IMG/VR virus record: IMGVR_UViG_3300031902_000027
Span: 1-37,799 of that record
Strand: one strand, 5' to 3'
Source: a virus
DNA: 37,799 nucleotides
The notes under the pieces are model-generated. The model had not been told where the DNA came from and did no database searches. It saw nothing but the letters and a program-made list of their open reading frames with translations. Below, one piece after another: positions 1-6,455 of the stretch. The position numbers and the translations under genes were made by a program. Numbering within the stretch: the stretch's first letter is position 1; each line of letters starts with the position of its first letter.

Positions 1-27
1 GCTTAGCGTTGTGTAAGGAGTCGCGTG

Positions 28-240
28 ATGGCTGTTGAACAATGGGTCAAGGATATCGTCGCGGACATTTGGCCATCCAGCATGAAGGTCGGCGACATCG
101 TCAAGCATCCTGATGGCCGTTATGTGCAAATTGTTGACGGCCATCTCTGGACTGAAGGCGGGTTTTCAAATTTCTGGTATTGGCGCGAAGTTAAACGAGA
201 CGGCACGCTCGGCCGGCTTGAGCACGGCTATGGATGGTGA
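28..240 (+). CDS. Small hypothetical protein
   Basis: This 70-residue protein has no function I recognise. It is rich in Trp and aromatic residues and reads like a small SH3-like or KOW-like fold (a KVGDIVKHPDGRYVQI stretch near residue 20, typical of a beta barrel), but that is only inference. I chose the ATG at 28 over the GTG at 25 because the ribosome site AAGGAG at 15-20 then lies 7 bases away. It is the first gene of the plus-strand cluster; its promoter must lie left of the window. Confidence 0.7.
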   Translation: MAVEQWVKDIVADIWPSSMKVGDIVKHPDGRYVQIVDGHLWTEGGFSNFWYWREVKRDGTLGRLEHGYGW

Positions 241-243
241 TCG

Positions 244-507
244 GTGAGTATCCAACATAAGAGCCGGCACGCACCCGACAACGATGAGCCATGGGTCTTC
301 GCGTCCCTTGGTGATTTCACATGTTCGATCTGCGCGCCGAACATGATGGAAAAGAATGACGTTGAGAGCTACGCCGATAGCATCTTTCCCGGGAAACCAT
401 GGCGCTCGATCAACAAGGCGAACTTTGGACTCGGCGGGCAAACACCTAATCCATGCAATGATGCGCCAGATAAGCGCACTCACTGGTTCATGTTTCGAGA
501 AAGCTAA
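244..507 (+). CDS. Small hypothetical protein with CxxC
   Basis: This 87-residue protein starts with GTG three bases after the preceding stop. The likely conserved core (residues 15-85) contains a CSIC pair and a later single Cys, with many aromatic residues. No family is recognised. The GTG start is favoured because the first ATG in frame would cut off the CSIC segment, although the ribosome site in front is weak, so translation probably depends on coupling to the gene before it. Confidence 0.6.
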   Translation: MSIQHKSRHAPDNDEPWVFASLGDFTCSICAPNMMEKNDVESYADSIFPGKPWRSINKANFGLGGQTPNPCNDAPDKRTHWFMFRES

Positions 508-512
508 CCGAA

Positions 513-740
513 ATGGTGGAAGAATGGCGCGTCAACTATGTCGTGCGGCCGGGCGGCCTGATGCGATGTTGTCTAGCAACGCTCTGTCGGTTCATGGAGA
601 GCGACGCAACCAAGCCTCCAGAGCAAGGCGACAAGTTGCATTGCATGTACGATCACAGTTTCACAGGCGCGATGATCTTCAGGGATGGCGCTTGGGAATG
701 GGATCAAAAGCCGGCATGGAAAGAAGGGTGGAGATCATGA
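513..740 (+). CDS. Small hypothetical protein
   Basis: A 75-residue protein with no recognised domain. It has a Cys pair (RCC) around residue 18 and aromatic-rich C-terminal segments (AMIFRDGAWEWDQK). The start is 5 bases after the previous stop, with no strong ribosome site, and its stop overlaps the next start as ATGA. It belongs to the coupled small-gene chain. A longer reading frame across 356-1009 in another phase is mostly a shadow; only its last 90 residues are real. Confidence 0.6.
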   Translation: MVEEWRVNYVVRPGGLMRCCLATLCRFMESDATKPPEQGDKLHCMYDHSFTGAMIFRDGAWEWDQKPAWKEGWRS

Positions 741-1009
741 CGCTTGGACCGCGCGCGAAAGAATTTCACGGTGTGAGCAGCGGTTGGTTCACCGATGCCA
801 GCAACAGCGACAATATCTTGATTATGACCGGTGACAGAGTGATCGGATCGATCATCCGAACGCCGACAGGCAGATGGCGCGTTGAAATTCTTTGGTCTGG
901 TCCAACCGGTGACATCACAGGCGATTTCATAGAGTACAGGATTGCGCTGGCGTTTGTTGAAGGCGTTGAGAAGACATTTGCAGCGTTCAAGGGCGGCTTC
1001 CCGCTATGA
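737..1009 (+). CDS. Small hypothetical protein
   Basis: A 90-residue protein, no recognised family. I set the start at the ATG at 737, which overlaps the previous stop as ATGA. The open frame continues upstream, but that part covers two other genes and has arginine-rich shadow composition. The chosen protein looks globular, with alternating hydrophobic beta-type segments (DNILIMTGDRVIGSIIRT) followed by a helix-like C-terminus. Its own stop overlaps the next start. Confidence 0.6.
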   Translation: MTLGPRAKEFHGVSSGWFTDASNSDNILIMTGDRVIGSIIRTPTGRWRVEILWSGPTGDITGDFIEYRIALAFVEGVEKTFAAFKGGFPL

Positions 1010-1227
1010 GATTGAGACATCGCAAGCGCCCCAATCATTTGCCACCGAACCCGGAAACACCGGAGATCGCGGCGTTGATCGCGCGGGCGCAAGAGCTGTG
1101 CGAGGGTTGCCGCACGAATTGGCGCATCCGCCATAACTGGACGCACAATCAGAGCACGATTGTCTGTACTGCCCAAAGCGTTCGCATAGCCTTGCGTGTC
1201 GTCGCCAACCGAAAGCATGCGGCATGA
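1006..1227 (+). CDS. Small basic hypothetical protein with CxxC
   Basis: A 73-residue, Arg- and His-rich protein with a CEGC pair near residue 32 and a further Cys near residue 54. Start and stop both overlap neighbours as ATGA, which supports the frame. No family is recognised. In a neighbouring frame the last third would read as a more zinc-finger-like string with extra Cys and His, so a frameshift in this gene is possible, but I cannot tell this from chance. Confidence 0.5.
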   Translation: MRLRHRKRPNHLPPNPETPEIAALIARAQELCEGCRTNWRIRHNWTHNQSTIVCTAQSVRIALRVVANRKHAA

Positions 1228-1619
1228 GCGAAATCTGGTGGATTTACTCGCCGGTCAACGGTGTGACTTGGGCCGGCTTGCGCATCGCGCATTTCGAACT
1301 GACATCAAACAGCGACACAGAGCTTGTCGTGATCTCCGGAGAATCCGATCCAAGACGGATCGGCATGCGCGTCTGGGAGGACGTCCAACGCAATGAGCAT
1401 TGGTACAAGGTCGAGCAGATTACGGTGCCGAGTCTGGCGACCGTTGTCGCGGCGGCCATCAAACAAGATTTCATAACGGAGGAAACACCGGGCACAAAGA
1501 CCTATCGTTGTCGAGTCTGCAACGATGATCGTTCTGTAAGAACACATAACCCTTTCGCGAAGTGCAACAGATGCGGATCACAGATGACCGCTATCGAAAG
1601 AATGGAGAGGCAGCAATGA
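1224..1619 (+). CDS. Hypothetical protein with C-terminal zinc ribbon
   Basis: A 131-residue protein. The first 90 residues look like a mixed alpha/beta domain (EIWWIYSPVNGVTW at the start). The C-terminus carries two CxxC pairs, CRVC near residue 94 and CNRCG near residue 113, the spacing of a rubredoxin-like or zinc-ribbon knuckle. A DNA, RNA or protein contact role is possible but not shown. Both ends overlap the neighbouring genes as ATGA, so it is translationally coupled. Confidence 0.65.
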   Translation: MSEIWWIYSPVNGVTWAGLRIAHFELTSNSDTELVVISGESDPRRIGMRVWEDVQRNEHWYKVEQITVPSLATVVAAAIKQDFITEETPGTKTYRCRVCNDDRSVRTHNPFAKCNRCGSQMTAIERMERQQ

Positions 1620-1846
1620 ATCAGCATGTGATGAACGTGATGGACACCAGCGGACACATGACGGTGACGTGGAATCCGACTGTTCCGATTGAAGTAAAGC
1701 ACGCGCGCGACACGTTCGACTCCATGGCAGAGCAGGGTTATCACGCCTTTCGGATCGAGGGAGTTGATCAGCAAGGCGCGCGGATGAAGGAATTCGACCC
1801 GACCGCTACCAAGATTATGTTGATCCCGCAACTACGCGGCGGCTGA
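1616..1846 (+). CDS. Small hypothetical phage protein (MDTSGH type)
   Basis: A 76-residue protein with the opening MDTSGHMTVTWNP at residue 9 and a later PTATKIMLIPQLRGG end. From memory, proteins with this pattern (MDTSGH..TVxWxP, central A-x-x-x-F) recur in phages and prophages of rhizobia and relatives, beside a protein like the next one; their role is unknown. The ATG at 1616 overlaps the previous stop, so the longer frame from 1562 is not used. Confidence 0.7.
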   Translation: MNQHVMNVMDTSGHMTVTWNPTVPIEVKHARDTFDSMAEQGYHAFRIEGVDQQGARMKEFDPTATKIMLIPQLRGG

Positions 1847-1852
1847 TCTCTG

Positions 1853-2443
1853 ATGCCGATCCTGATTCCGAATACATGGGTTTGGACCACCAGCCAAGTT
1901 GCAACGACGACATCGGCGACGACTACGATTTATTGGCTGGCGGCCAACTCGACGGCGACAACGGCATGGTACACGCCGACAACTATCGGAACCAACCCGT
2001 GGCCGGTGTACTGGTTTGGTGATGATCAGGAAATGCAACAGCGGGTCGAACGAAGGCTGGAGACGAACGCGCGATGGCGACAGCGACAGCTCGAAGTCGC
2101 TGCGCCGGCTATCATTCGACACCGGATCGATGACACCGCGAAACAGCGCGCGCGCGAGTTACTACTTGAACACCTGACACCAGAGCAACGGACCATGTTT
2201 GAATTGCAAGGTTGGTTCATCGTATGGGGCGGGAGAACAAAAACCAAATATCGAATCCGTGGCAATCGCGAAAGCGTCGTCGGGAACGTCGATGTCATGA
2301 GCGATGATAGAGTGACCCATCGTTTGTGCGGCCATTGCGCGCCAGATCAAGTGCCGTTCGGAGATCAACTCCTAGCGCAAAAACTCATGATCGAATTGGA
2401 CGAGCACGAATTTTTACGAATCGCAAACAGGCATCCGGCATGA
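1853..2443 (+). CDS. Conserved hypothetical phage protein
   Basis: A 196-residue protein. The N-terminal 55 residues are Thr/Trp rich and low-complexity. Residues 60-100 form a charged helix. Residues 105-196 read as a conserved domain: LTPEQRTMF, a beta strand pair ending in KTKYRIRG, an RLCGHC pair near residue 158, and LLAQKLMIELDEHEFLRIAN at the end. I remember this C-terminal pattern from rhizobial phage proteins of unknown function, often next to the MDTSGH protein as here. The RLCGHC segment may bind metal. Confidence 0.75.
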   Translation: MPILIPNTWVWTTSQVATTTSATTTIYWLAANSTATTAWYTPTTIGTNPWPVYWFGDDQEMQQRVERRLETNARWRQRQLEVAAPAIIRHRIDDTAKQRARELLLEHLTPEQRTMFELQGWFIVWGGRTKTKYRIRGNRESVVGNVDVMSDDRVTHRLCGHCAPDQVPFGDQLLAQKLMIELDEHEFLRIANRHPA

Positions 2444-2697
2444 CCCAAGATGACGAGATAGAGCAGCAGTATGTCGACCAGATGCGCAAACTCGCGTCGA
2501 TCATTGATGCATACTTCAATGGTCCTAAAAAGGGCAAGCAGAGAAAGACAGCGTTCGTTTTGCTCATCGCTCCATTCGGAGACACCGATGGTCGTGTCAA
2601 CTACGTCTCGAATGGCGACCGGAAAGACGTTACCACGATGATGCGTGAGGTTATTGCGAGATTCGAGGGGCAAGCGGAGATGAAGGGCCGGGCATGA
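2440..2697 (+). CDS. Small conserved hypothetical phage protein
   Basis: An 85-residue protein: an N-terminal helix (QYVDQMRKLASIIDAYFNG), then KTAFVLLIAPFGDTDGRVNYVSN, then a helix ending in RFEGQ. This layout recurs in small proteins of alphaproteobacterial phages (from memory), with unknown role. The ATG at 2440 overlaps the previous stop as ATGA; the frame upstream to 2326 is a shadow of the preceding gene. Confidence 0.7.
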   Translation: MTQDDEIEQQYVDQMRKLASIIDAYFNGPKKGKQRKTAFVLLIAPFGDTDGRVNYVSNGDRKDVTTMMREVIARFEGQAEMKGRA

Positions 2698-2726
2698 GTT
2701 ACATCATTCGCCAGATTCCGGATTGA
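2694..2726 (+). other. Ten-codon mini-ORF (coupling leader or remnant)
   Basis: The ATG at 2694 overlaps the stop of the preceding gene as ATGA and opens only ten codons (MSYIIRQIPD) before TGA, which ends 4 bases before the next gene's ATG at 2731. It may keep ribosomes on the message between two genes, or be the remnant of a deleted gene. Nothing supports a functional peptide. Confidence 0.3.
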
Positions 2727-2730
2727 TCCA

Positions 2731-3342
2731 ATGACCACGATCCCGATCCCCGAACGTATGCGCCATCTCAACGTTGATGCGCGCGGCTATGCGATTCCGT
2801 ACGGCGTTGTGATCGACACCAGCGGCACCGTGCATTTCGCCATGAACGACGAACGTATTCGACAGGAGTCGATCAAGCGCGACCTGTGCTCGCTGTGCGG
2901 CAAGCGGTTGTTGCGTGGTCGCTGGTTCGTCGGTGGTTCGCTATCGGCATTCCACCCGAACGGCGCATTCATCGACCCGCCGATGCACTATGAATGCAGT
3001 CACTATGCGCTGCAGGCGTGCCCGTATCTCGCCGCGCCGCACTACGTCAGAGAGATCGGCCCGCAAAAAGCAAAGCAGGCGCAAGAAAATTTACGGAAGG
3101 CTGGAATTATTGCGGTGACGATTGACACCACCATGATGCCCGGCCGCCCGCATGGAGAGATTTTCATCGCGATCTGCTCGGCTGGTCAGACCGTCTTTCG
3201 CAACATGAACACGCGGCCTAAACTGCCGTTCATTGCACTGGAGTATTGGAAGCATGGCCGGATGATCGAGCGGTTGACCGGCCCGGCACTGTCGCGGCGA
3301 TTGCCGAAAGAGTCAGAGGCGGCGATGGAGAATGCGGGATGA
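2731..3342 (+). CDS. Hypothetical protein with Cys-rich zinc site
   Basis: A 203-residue protein, the largest of the plus-strand cluster. A CSLCGK pair near residue 53 and Cys residues near 89 and 97 (HYECSHYALQACPY) could form a Cys4 or Cys3His zinc site. An alpha/beta region follows. I have a vague memory of similar proteins in rhizobial phages but cannot name a family. Its stop overlaps the next start as ATGA. Confidence 0.7.
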   Translation: MTTIPIPERMRHLNVDARGYAIPYGVVIDTSGTVHFAMNDERIRQESIKRDLCSLCGKRLLRGRWFVGGSLSAFHPNGAFIDPPMHYECSHYALQACPYLAAPHYVREIGPQKAKQAQENLRKAGIIAVTIDTTMMPGRPHGEIFIAICSAGQTVFRNMNTRPKLPFIALEYWKHGRMIERLTGPALSRRLPKESEAAMENAG

Positions 3343-3620
3343 CGCCGGCAGAGATCGGACAGATACATGCAAGGATGCAGGATATTACCAAGGCCGGTCG
3401 CCTGTCGATGTGGACGGTGTACGACCACCCCACAGACTTCCCGAATTGCTACGTCGCGCGTCTGTTCGATGTCAGTGGCAAGGGCATAGACCCGACATCG
3501 ACCGTCGTCATATCCGACGACCTTGAGAAAATTCGTCACGTCATGGAGGTTGATCTTCAACTAGCGTGCCTTCGGCGGCAAGCCGGCGACGACGCCAAGA
3601 TCGTGGAGACATGGGTATGA
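3339..3620 (+). CDS. Small hypothetical protein
   Basis: A 93-residue protein of unknown function. The central segment LSMWTVYDHPTDFPNCYVARLF followed by a DLEKIRHVME helix is a pattern I associate with small phage or rhizobial proteins that have no assigned role. ATGA overlaps on both sides fix the frame and start (3339); the open frame upstream to 3246 is a shadow. Confidence 0.65.
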   Translation: MTPAEIGQIHARMQDITKAGRLSMWTVYDHPTDFPNCYVARLFDVSGKGIDPTSTVVISDDLEKIRHVMEVDLQLACLRRQAGDDAKIVETWV

Positions 3621-3850
3621 CATGCGCCTATTGCCAATCATGGTCGGCGACGACCGAACGTCAACTTGCTACTCGTTTTCGAAACATGGCGGCCTCGCCG
3701 GACGCGACGCCTTTCCCGTGTCCGCAATGCGGCGGGACCGATTGGGCAACGACGCGAGAGCATATCTTGCCACCGTTGCCGGCGAATTTTTTTGATCGAG
3801 GCACGCATGCGGCGTGGCGTTTTCTGCGAAGTCTCGGACGGCGGCCATGA
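3617..3850 (+). CDS. Small zinc-ribbon-like protein
   Basis: A 77-residue protein with two Cys pairs, CAYC at residues 3-6 and CPQC near residue 35, followed by a basic C-terminus. The spacing fits a treble-clef or zinc ribbon. It could contact nucleic acid or a host protein; no family is assigned. Start overlaps the previous stop as ATGA. Confidence 0.6.
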   Translation: MTCAYCQSWSATTERQLATRFRNMAASPDATPFPCPQCGGTDWATTREHILPPLPANFFDRGTHAAWRFLRSLGRRP

Positions 3851-3860
3851 GGATCGTCAA

Positions 3861-4226
3861 ATGAAACTCAGAATCGAACCGCACCCTGAAGAATATACAG
3901 AAGACAAAGCCGCGATGTTAATGGATGAAGAAACTGACAAGCTCATCTTGATTGGTTGCGAAGGCGCGCTTGCGACGGCGACCAACATCATGAACGCCAT
4001 CAACAACATCGAAGGCTATGAGGAAGCGCTGCAGCAAATCGCGCAATGGTCGAACGCGTACCCGACGACGGTGTTTCCAGAACCTGATTTAGACAAGGCG
4101 CGGATGTTGCTGGAGGCCGGCGGGATCACACTCGACAGCATCAGCGCTCATTGTATGCGACACGTCATCAAGGGCGTTGGCGATATCGCCAAGAATGTAC
4201 TCGGAGGTCAGCGATGGATAAAGTGA
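3861..4226 (+). CDS. Hypothetical acidic helical protein
   Basis: A 121-residue protein. The ATG at 3861 is preceded by GAGGA at about 3850; a five-codon ORF from 3847 (MRIVK) ends across this start as ATGA, so re-initiation is likely. The protein is acidic at the N-terminus and mainly helical, with no recognised motif. Its last codons overlap the start of the regulator gene by 13 bases. The much longer frame to 3666 is rejected as a shadow of the gene before. Confidence 0.6.
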   Translation: MKLRIEPHPEEYTEDKAAMLMDEETDKLILIGCEGALATATNIMNAINNIEGYEEALQQIAQWSNAYPTTVFPEPDLDKARMLLEAGGITLDSISAHCMRHVIKGVGDIAKNVLGGQRWIK

Positions 4227-4555
4227 GTGCACTAAGACTTCAAGTTGACGAACGTTATTTAGGTCGGATACTTCGCGACCTCGACAAGTTATCCGGTGTC
4301 ACTAGAATCGTATTGCCAAGCTTAAAAAAACTTTCGACTGAACCGGCGCGTAGAATAGTGCCGCCCGATCTGCAGATAAATGATCTAATCCGACGTGAAC
4401 GCGGACTCTCTGCGAAAATTGCAGCGATCTGCAATCTCTCGACAGCAGCCGTGTGGATGTGGAAGCGAGTCCCTGCGAAACATGTCAATGCAGTATCAAG
4501 AGTCTTGGGCATTCCGCGCGAAAGAATTAGGCCTGATCTGTATTTGGTTGACTGA
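4214..4555 (+). CDS. YdaS/Cro-like helix-turn-helix regulator
   Basis: A 113-residue putative DNA-binding protein. Residues 1-40 form an alpha/beta-like segment (LRLQVDERYLGRIL). Residues 55-110 match the Cro/YdaS pattern: LSAKIAAICNLSTAAVWMWK is the helix-turn-helix, followed by VPAKHVNAVSRVLGIPRERIRPDLY, the usual C-terminal signature of this family. A strong ribosome site GGAGGT lies at 4203-4208. In this family the protein acts as a repressor or lytic switch; its targets here are unknown, but the folded region and the TCGA-rich region just downstream are candidates. The N-terminal 40 residues are an addition to the usual short YdaS form. Confidence 0.75.
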   Translation: MDKVSALRLQVDERYLGRILRDLDKLSGVTRIVLPSLKKLSTEPARRIVPPDLQINDLIRRERGLSAKIAAICNLSTAAVWMWKRVPAKHVNAVSRVLGIPRERIRPDLYLVD

Positions 4556-4557
4556 AA

Positions 4558-4770
4558 TTCCCGGTCTCGTCTTTTGGCAGCTCCCCGCTGCCATTGGCCC
4601 CCCAAGCGAAGCGGGACCGGAATGGGGCGGCGGTGTTCGGTTGATCCAGCCCAAGACTGACACCGCCGTTTCAAATTCGAGGCTCTAGGCCGTTTGGTGT
4701 GGACACGGCCAAGAGGGGACGGCGGTGCTGACGGGGTAGTCGTCCGGGAAAGCACCGCCGTTTCTAAATG
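4558..4770 (+). ncRNA. Candidate structured RNA: tandem hairpin units
   Basis: This 231-base gap has no gene but is packed with inverted repeats. Unit 1 has an outer stem at 4628-4636 with 4660-4668 (CGGCGGTGT/ACACCGCCG) and an inner stem GGTTG/CAGCC. Unit 2 has an outer stem at 4720-4729 with 4751-4760 (CGGCGGTGCT/AGCACCGCCG) and an inner stem GACG/CGTC. Both are followed by CGTTTC and an A-rich stretch. The T-A pair of unit 1 is a C-G pair in unit 2, a compensatory change. Further hairpins lie at 4576-4592 (GGCAGC/GCTGCC), 4561-4566 with 4615-4620, and 4688-4693 with 4705-4710. It could be an mRNA leader, a small RNA or a mobile palindromic repeat. No T tract, so an ordinary terminator is unlikely. 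Strand is assumed from the neighbours. Confidence 0.45.
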
Positions 4771-4786
4771 CAGGGAGGTCAGAAAC

Positions 4787-4996
4787 ATGATTGTCAAAGT
4801 TCAAATGCCAATCGCAACAAATGCGTCATTCAAACCTGCGCTGGTCTATGCCAAGGGTCGGATCGGCTTACAGCAACAGATATTGACTGAAGAAACGTTA
4901 CGCGCGTTGAATGGCGATCTGAAAGGATTCTTCGAAGCCCGTCACGACGGCAAGCAATGGATCATCGGCAAACGCGTTGACGCTAAAGGCTGGTAG
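4787..4996 (+). CDS. Small conserved hypothetical protein (MIVKVQ type)
   Basis: A 69-residue protein starting MIVKVQMPIATN and ending in a GKRVDAKGW motif. Small proteins with this MIVKVQ opening are common in alphaproteobacteria and their phages (from memory), role unknown. A strong ribosome site (GGGAGGT at about 4772-4778) supports the start. It follows directly after hairpin unit 2, so its translation may be controlled by that structure. The frame upstream to 4694 runs through the hairpin and is rejected. Confidence 0.7.
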   Translation: MIVKVQMPIATNASFKPALVYAKGRIGLQQQILTEETLRALNGDLKGFFEARHDGKQWIIGKRVDAKGW

Positions 4997-5203
4997 GCCA
5001 TTCCATTTCGAGTTGCGTAGTTAGCTCGATCACTAAAAGCAGAATCTGAAATTATTTTCTTCAATGATTGCGGTCGAGATCGACAGCTAAGTCATTGACG
5101 ACTCCAGCTCGCTCAGCAGTTGCATGGCCACACGTGTTACAGTTAGTTGTCGAGCGGGAATCATCCAACTCGACGGGCTGTTTGAAATTGTGGAGAACAA
5201 CGA
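4997..5203 (+). promoter_or_regulatory. Non-coding region with clustered TCGA palindromes
   Basis: No convincing gene lies in these 207 bases. The tetranucleotide TCGA occurs six times (5008, 5026, 5074, 5080, 5150, 5170), where about one is expected. They sit in small dyads: TCGAG at 5008-5012 with CTCGA at 5025-5029, GTCGA-GA-TCGAC at 5073-5084, and GTCGAG near 5149 with CTCGAC near 5169. This looks like an operator array or a folded leader for the following two genes. A TTGACG at 5095-5100 could be a -35 box but has no good -10 partner. Confidence 0.35.
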
Positions 5204-5509
5204 ATGACGAAGAGCACAACTACGCGTGCGAACGCCGCGCTTGTTGCTGACATGGCCAACAATCCTGATGATCCGTTAAAGTGGTTCATCGCAATTGGAA
5301 ATAACAATGGTTGGGGTCGTAGTGCCAAGTCGGAAGCGGAAGCCGTTGCCAACATGAACAAGAACGGGCACGGCAAGGCGAAAGAATATTTCGTCTATAA
5401 GTGCACGGAGAAAACGACGGTCAACGATATGGGCGGGTTCACTCGTCCGATGGGAGACCCGGAACCAATGAAGATTGCGCACGTGGGAGGAAAGAAGATA
5501 GCGCCATGA
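5204..5509 (+). CDS. Hypothetical protein
   Basis: A 101-residue hydrophilic protein with a GNNNGWGRSAKSEAEAVANMNKNG middle segment and no recognised domain. The ATG at 5204 follows GGAGA at a good distance. The stop overlaps the next start as ATGA, so the two genes form a small unit after the TCGA-rich region. Confidence 0.65.
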   Translation: MTKSTTTRANAALVADMANNPDDPLKWFIAIGNNNGWGRSAKSEAEAVANMNKNGHGKAKEYFVYKCTEKTTVNDMGGFTRPMGDPEPMKIAHVGGKKIAP

Positions 5510-5775
5510 AAAACGAACACACATTCAACCTTGGTGACCGTGTGACGATCTTCCAAATGTCCCCATCGAAAGGCCTGATCATCGAGGGCATGGCCGCTAT
5601 CGTCGAAATCATGGACATGGATGAAAGATACATTGTCCGGTTCGATAACGACGTGGACCAATACGACAAAGTCAGCGACGTGCCAACCTACGAACGGTTC
5701 GTCGATGTCCAAGGACAGGCCGATCCGGAAACCTACGTGAGGACCATCAACAACATTATCGCGAAAGGTCTTTGA
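5506..5775 (+). CDS. Hypothetical protein, possible beta-barrel fold
   Basis: An 89-residue protein. FNLGDRVTIFQ near residue 7, EGMAAIVEIMD and ERYIVRFDND are strand-like segments resembling a small KOW/SH3-type barrel, as in many small phage proteins, but no family is assigned. It is the last plus-strand gene; its stop lies 12 bases before the shared terminator. Confidence 0.65.
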   Translation: MKNEHTFNLGDRVTIFQMSPSKGLIIEGMAAIVEIMDMDERYIVRFDNDVDQYDKVSDVPTYERFVDVQGQADPETYVRTINNIIAKGL

Positions 5776-5787
5776 GACTCCAAACGC

Positions 5788-5825
5788 AAAAAAGCCCCGT
5801 TGCCAAATCGGCAACGGGGCGTTTT
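5788..5825. terminator. Bidirectional Rho-independent terminator
   Basis: GCCCCGTTGCC at 5794-5804 pairs perfectly with GGCAACGGGGC at 5810-5820 around a 5-base loop. On the minus strand the stem is followed by six T (A run at 5788-5793); on the plus strand by GTTTTC. It lies between convergent genes, so it can end both the plus-strand cluster and the minus-strand late transcript. Confidence 0.9.
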
Positions 5826-5841
5826 CATATCAGCGTTTCGG

Positions 5842-6273
5842 TTAGTTGACGAAGGTGCCCCGGATCGGGACGCCGGAAACCTTGGGCACAGTTGACGTCC
5901 CGCTGTACTTGTTCGAAACAACCCAGCCGTCGACCAGTACGCCAGTCACCATGCCGCTGCGGAAGTTACCGCGATGAAGCGGGCCACTCGACAAGACCGG
6001 TGCCGGCGCAATCGCCGAACAGATCGCGTTCGAAATCGCGGTCGCGGTGACGACACCGGGATTGCCGGCCGAAATGATGTTGGCGATGGTGGTCGCGGTC
6101 GGGACGAACTTGCACGCCGTGGTGCAGGCGGCCTGCACGGCAGCGATGACATCCGCCATCGTCGGCGCTCCAGAGGTGACGGCACCCGTGACCGGGTCAG
6201 TGGTCGTGACGCAGCCCGCCAGCGTGGAGGATGCAAGCGCGACAGCGATGGCGAGGCTTCGAATGATCTTCAT
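5842..6273 (-). CDS. Putative phage lipoprotein
   Basis: A 143-residue protein with a classic lipoprotein signal peptide: a positive start, a hydrophobic stretch and lipobox LAGC with Cys21 as the lipidation site. The mature part has an Ala/Thr-rich helical region with three more Cys (about residues 50-85) and a C-terminal beta-rich GVLVDGWVVSNKYSG segment. It is the last gene of the late block, after the lysis genes, so it may act at the outer membrane (outer spanin-like or superinfection-related), but it is longer than usual outer spanins and no spanin partner is proven. AAGGAG lies upstream of the ATG. Confidence 0.7.
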   Translation of the reverse strand: MKIIRSLAIAVALASSTLAGCVTTTDPVTGAVTSGAPTMADVIAAVQAACTTACKFVPTATTIANIISAGNPGVVTATAISNAICSAIAPAPVLSSGPLHRGNFRSGMVTGVLVDGWVVSNKYSGTSTVPKVSGVPIRGTFVN

Positions 6274-6293
6274 TGTGACTCCTTTGTTGTTGG

Positions 6294-6452
6294 TTAGATT
6301 CGGCCGACCAGAAGCAACACGACGAGGATGATGATGATCAGGCCAATTGCACCACCACCGTAATATCCGGTGCCGTAAAACGGCCCGCCACCGAAATTGC
6401 CGAGACCGCCGAACAATAGCACGACCAGAATAAGCAGGATCAAAAGCGGCAT
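6294..6452 (-). CDS. Tiny membrane protein
   Basis: This 52-residue ORF is shorter than most gene finders accept. It encodes a hydrophobic segment (MPLLILLILVVLLFGGLG), a Gly/Tyr-rich loop and a second hydrophobic segment (AIGLIIIILVVLLLVGRI). The layout is like small DUF3309-type membrane proteins common in alphaproteobacteria. It starts 3 bases after the stop of the gene before and lies between two supported genes, which argues that it is real. It may belong to the lysis or membrane module. Confidence 0.65.
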   Translation of the reverse strand: MPLLILLILVVLLFGGLGNFGGGPFYGTGYYGGGAIGLIIIILVVLLLVGRI

Positions 6453-6455
6453 GGG

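Noticed and set aside
356-736. Open frame upstream of the gene at 737
   Set aside because: It covers two better supported genes in other phases and is Arg/Ser-rich; only the part from 737 is kept.
1145-1227. Frameshift to a more Cys-rich reading in the gene at 1006
   Set aside because: The alternative frame gives a finger-like string, but the annotated frame has proper ATGA junctions at both ends; no firm evidence of an error.
4628-4760. CRISPR-like repeats
   Set aside because: Only two units, of differing inner sequence and with hairpin form; no array of regular repeats and spacers, and no cas genes.
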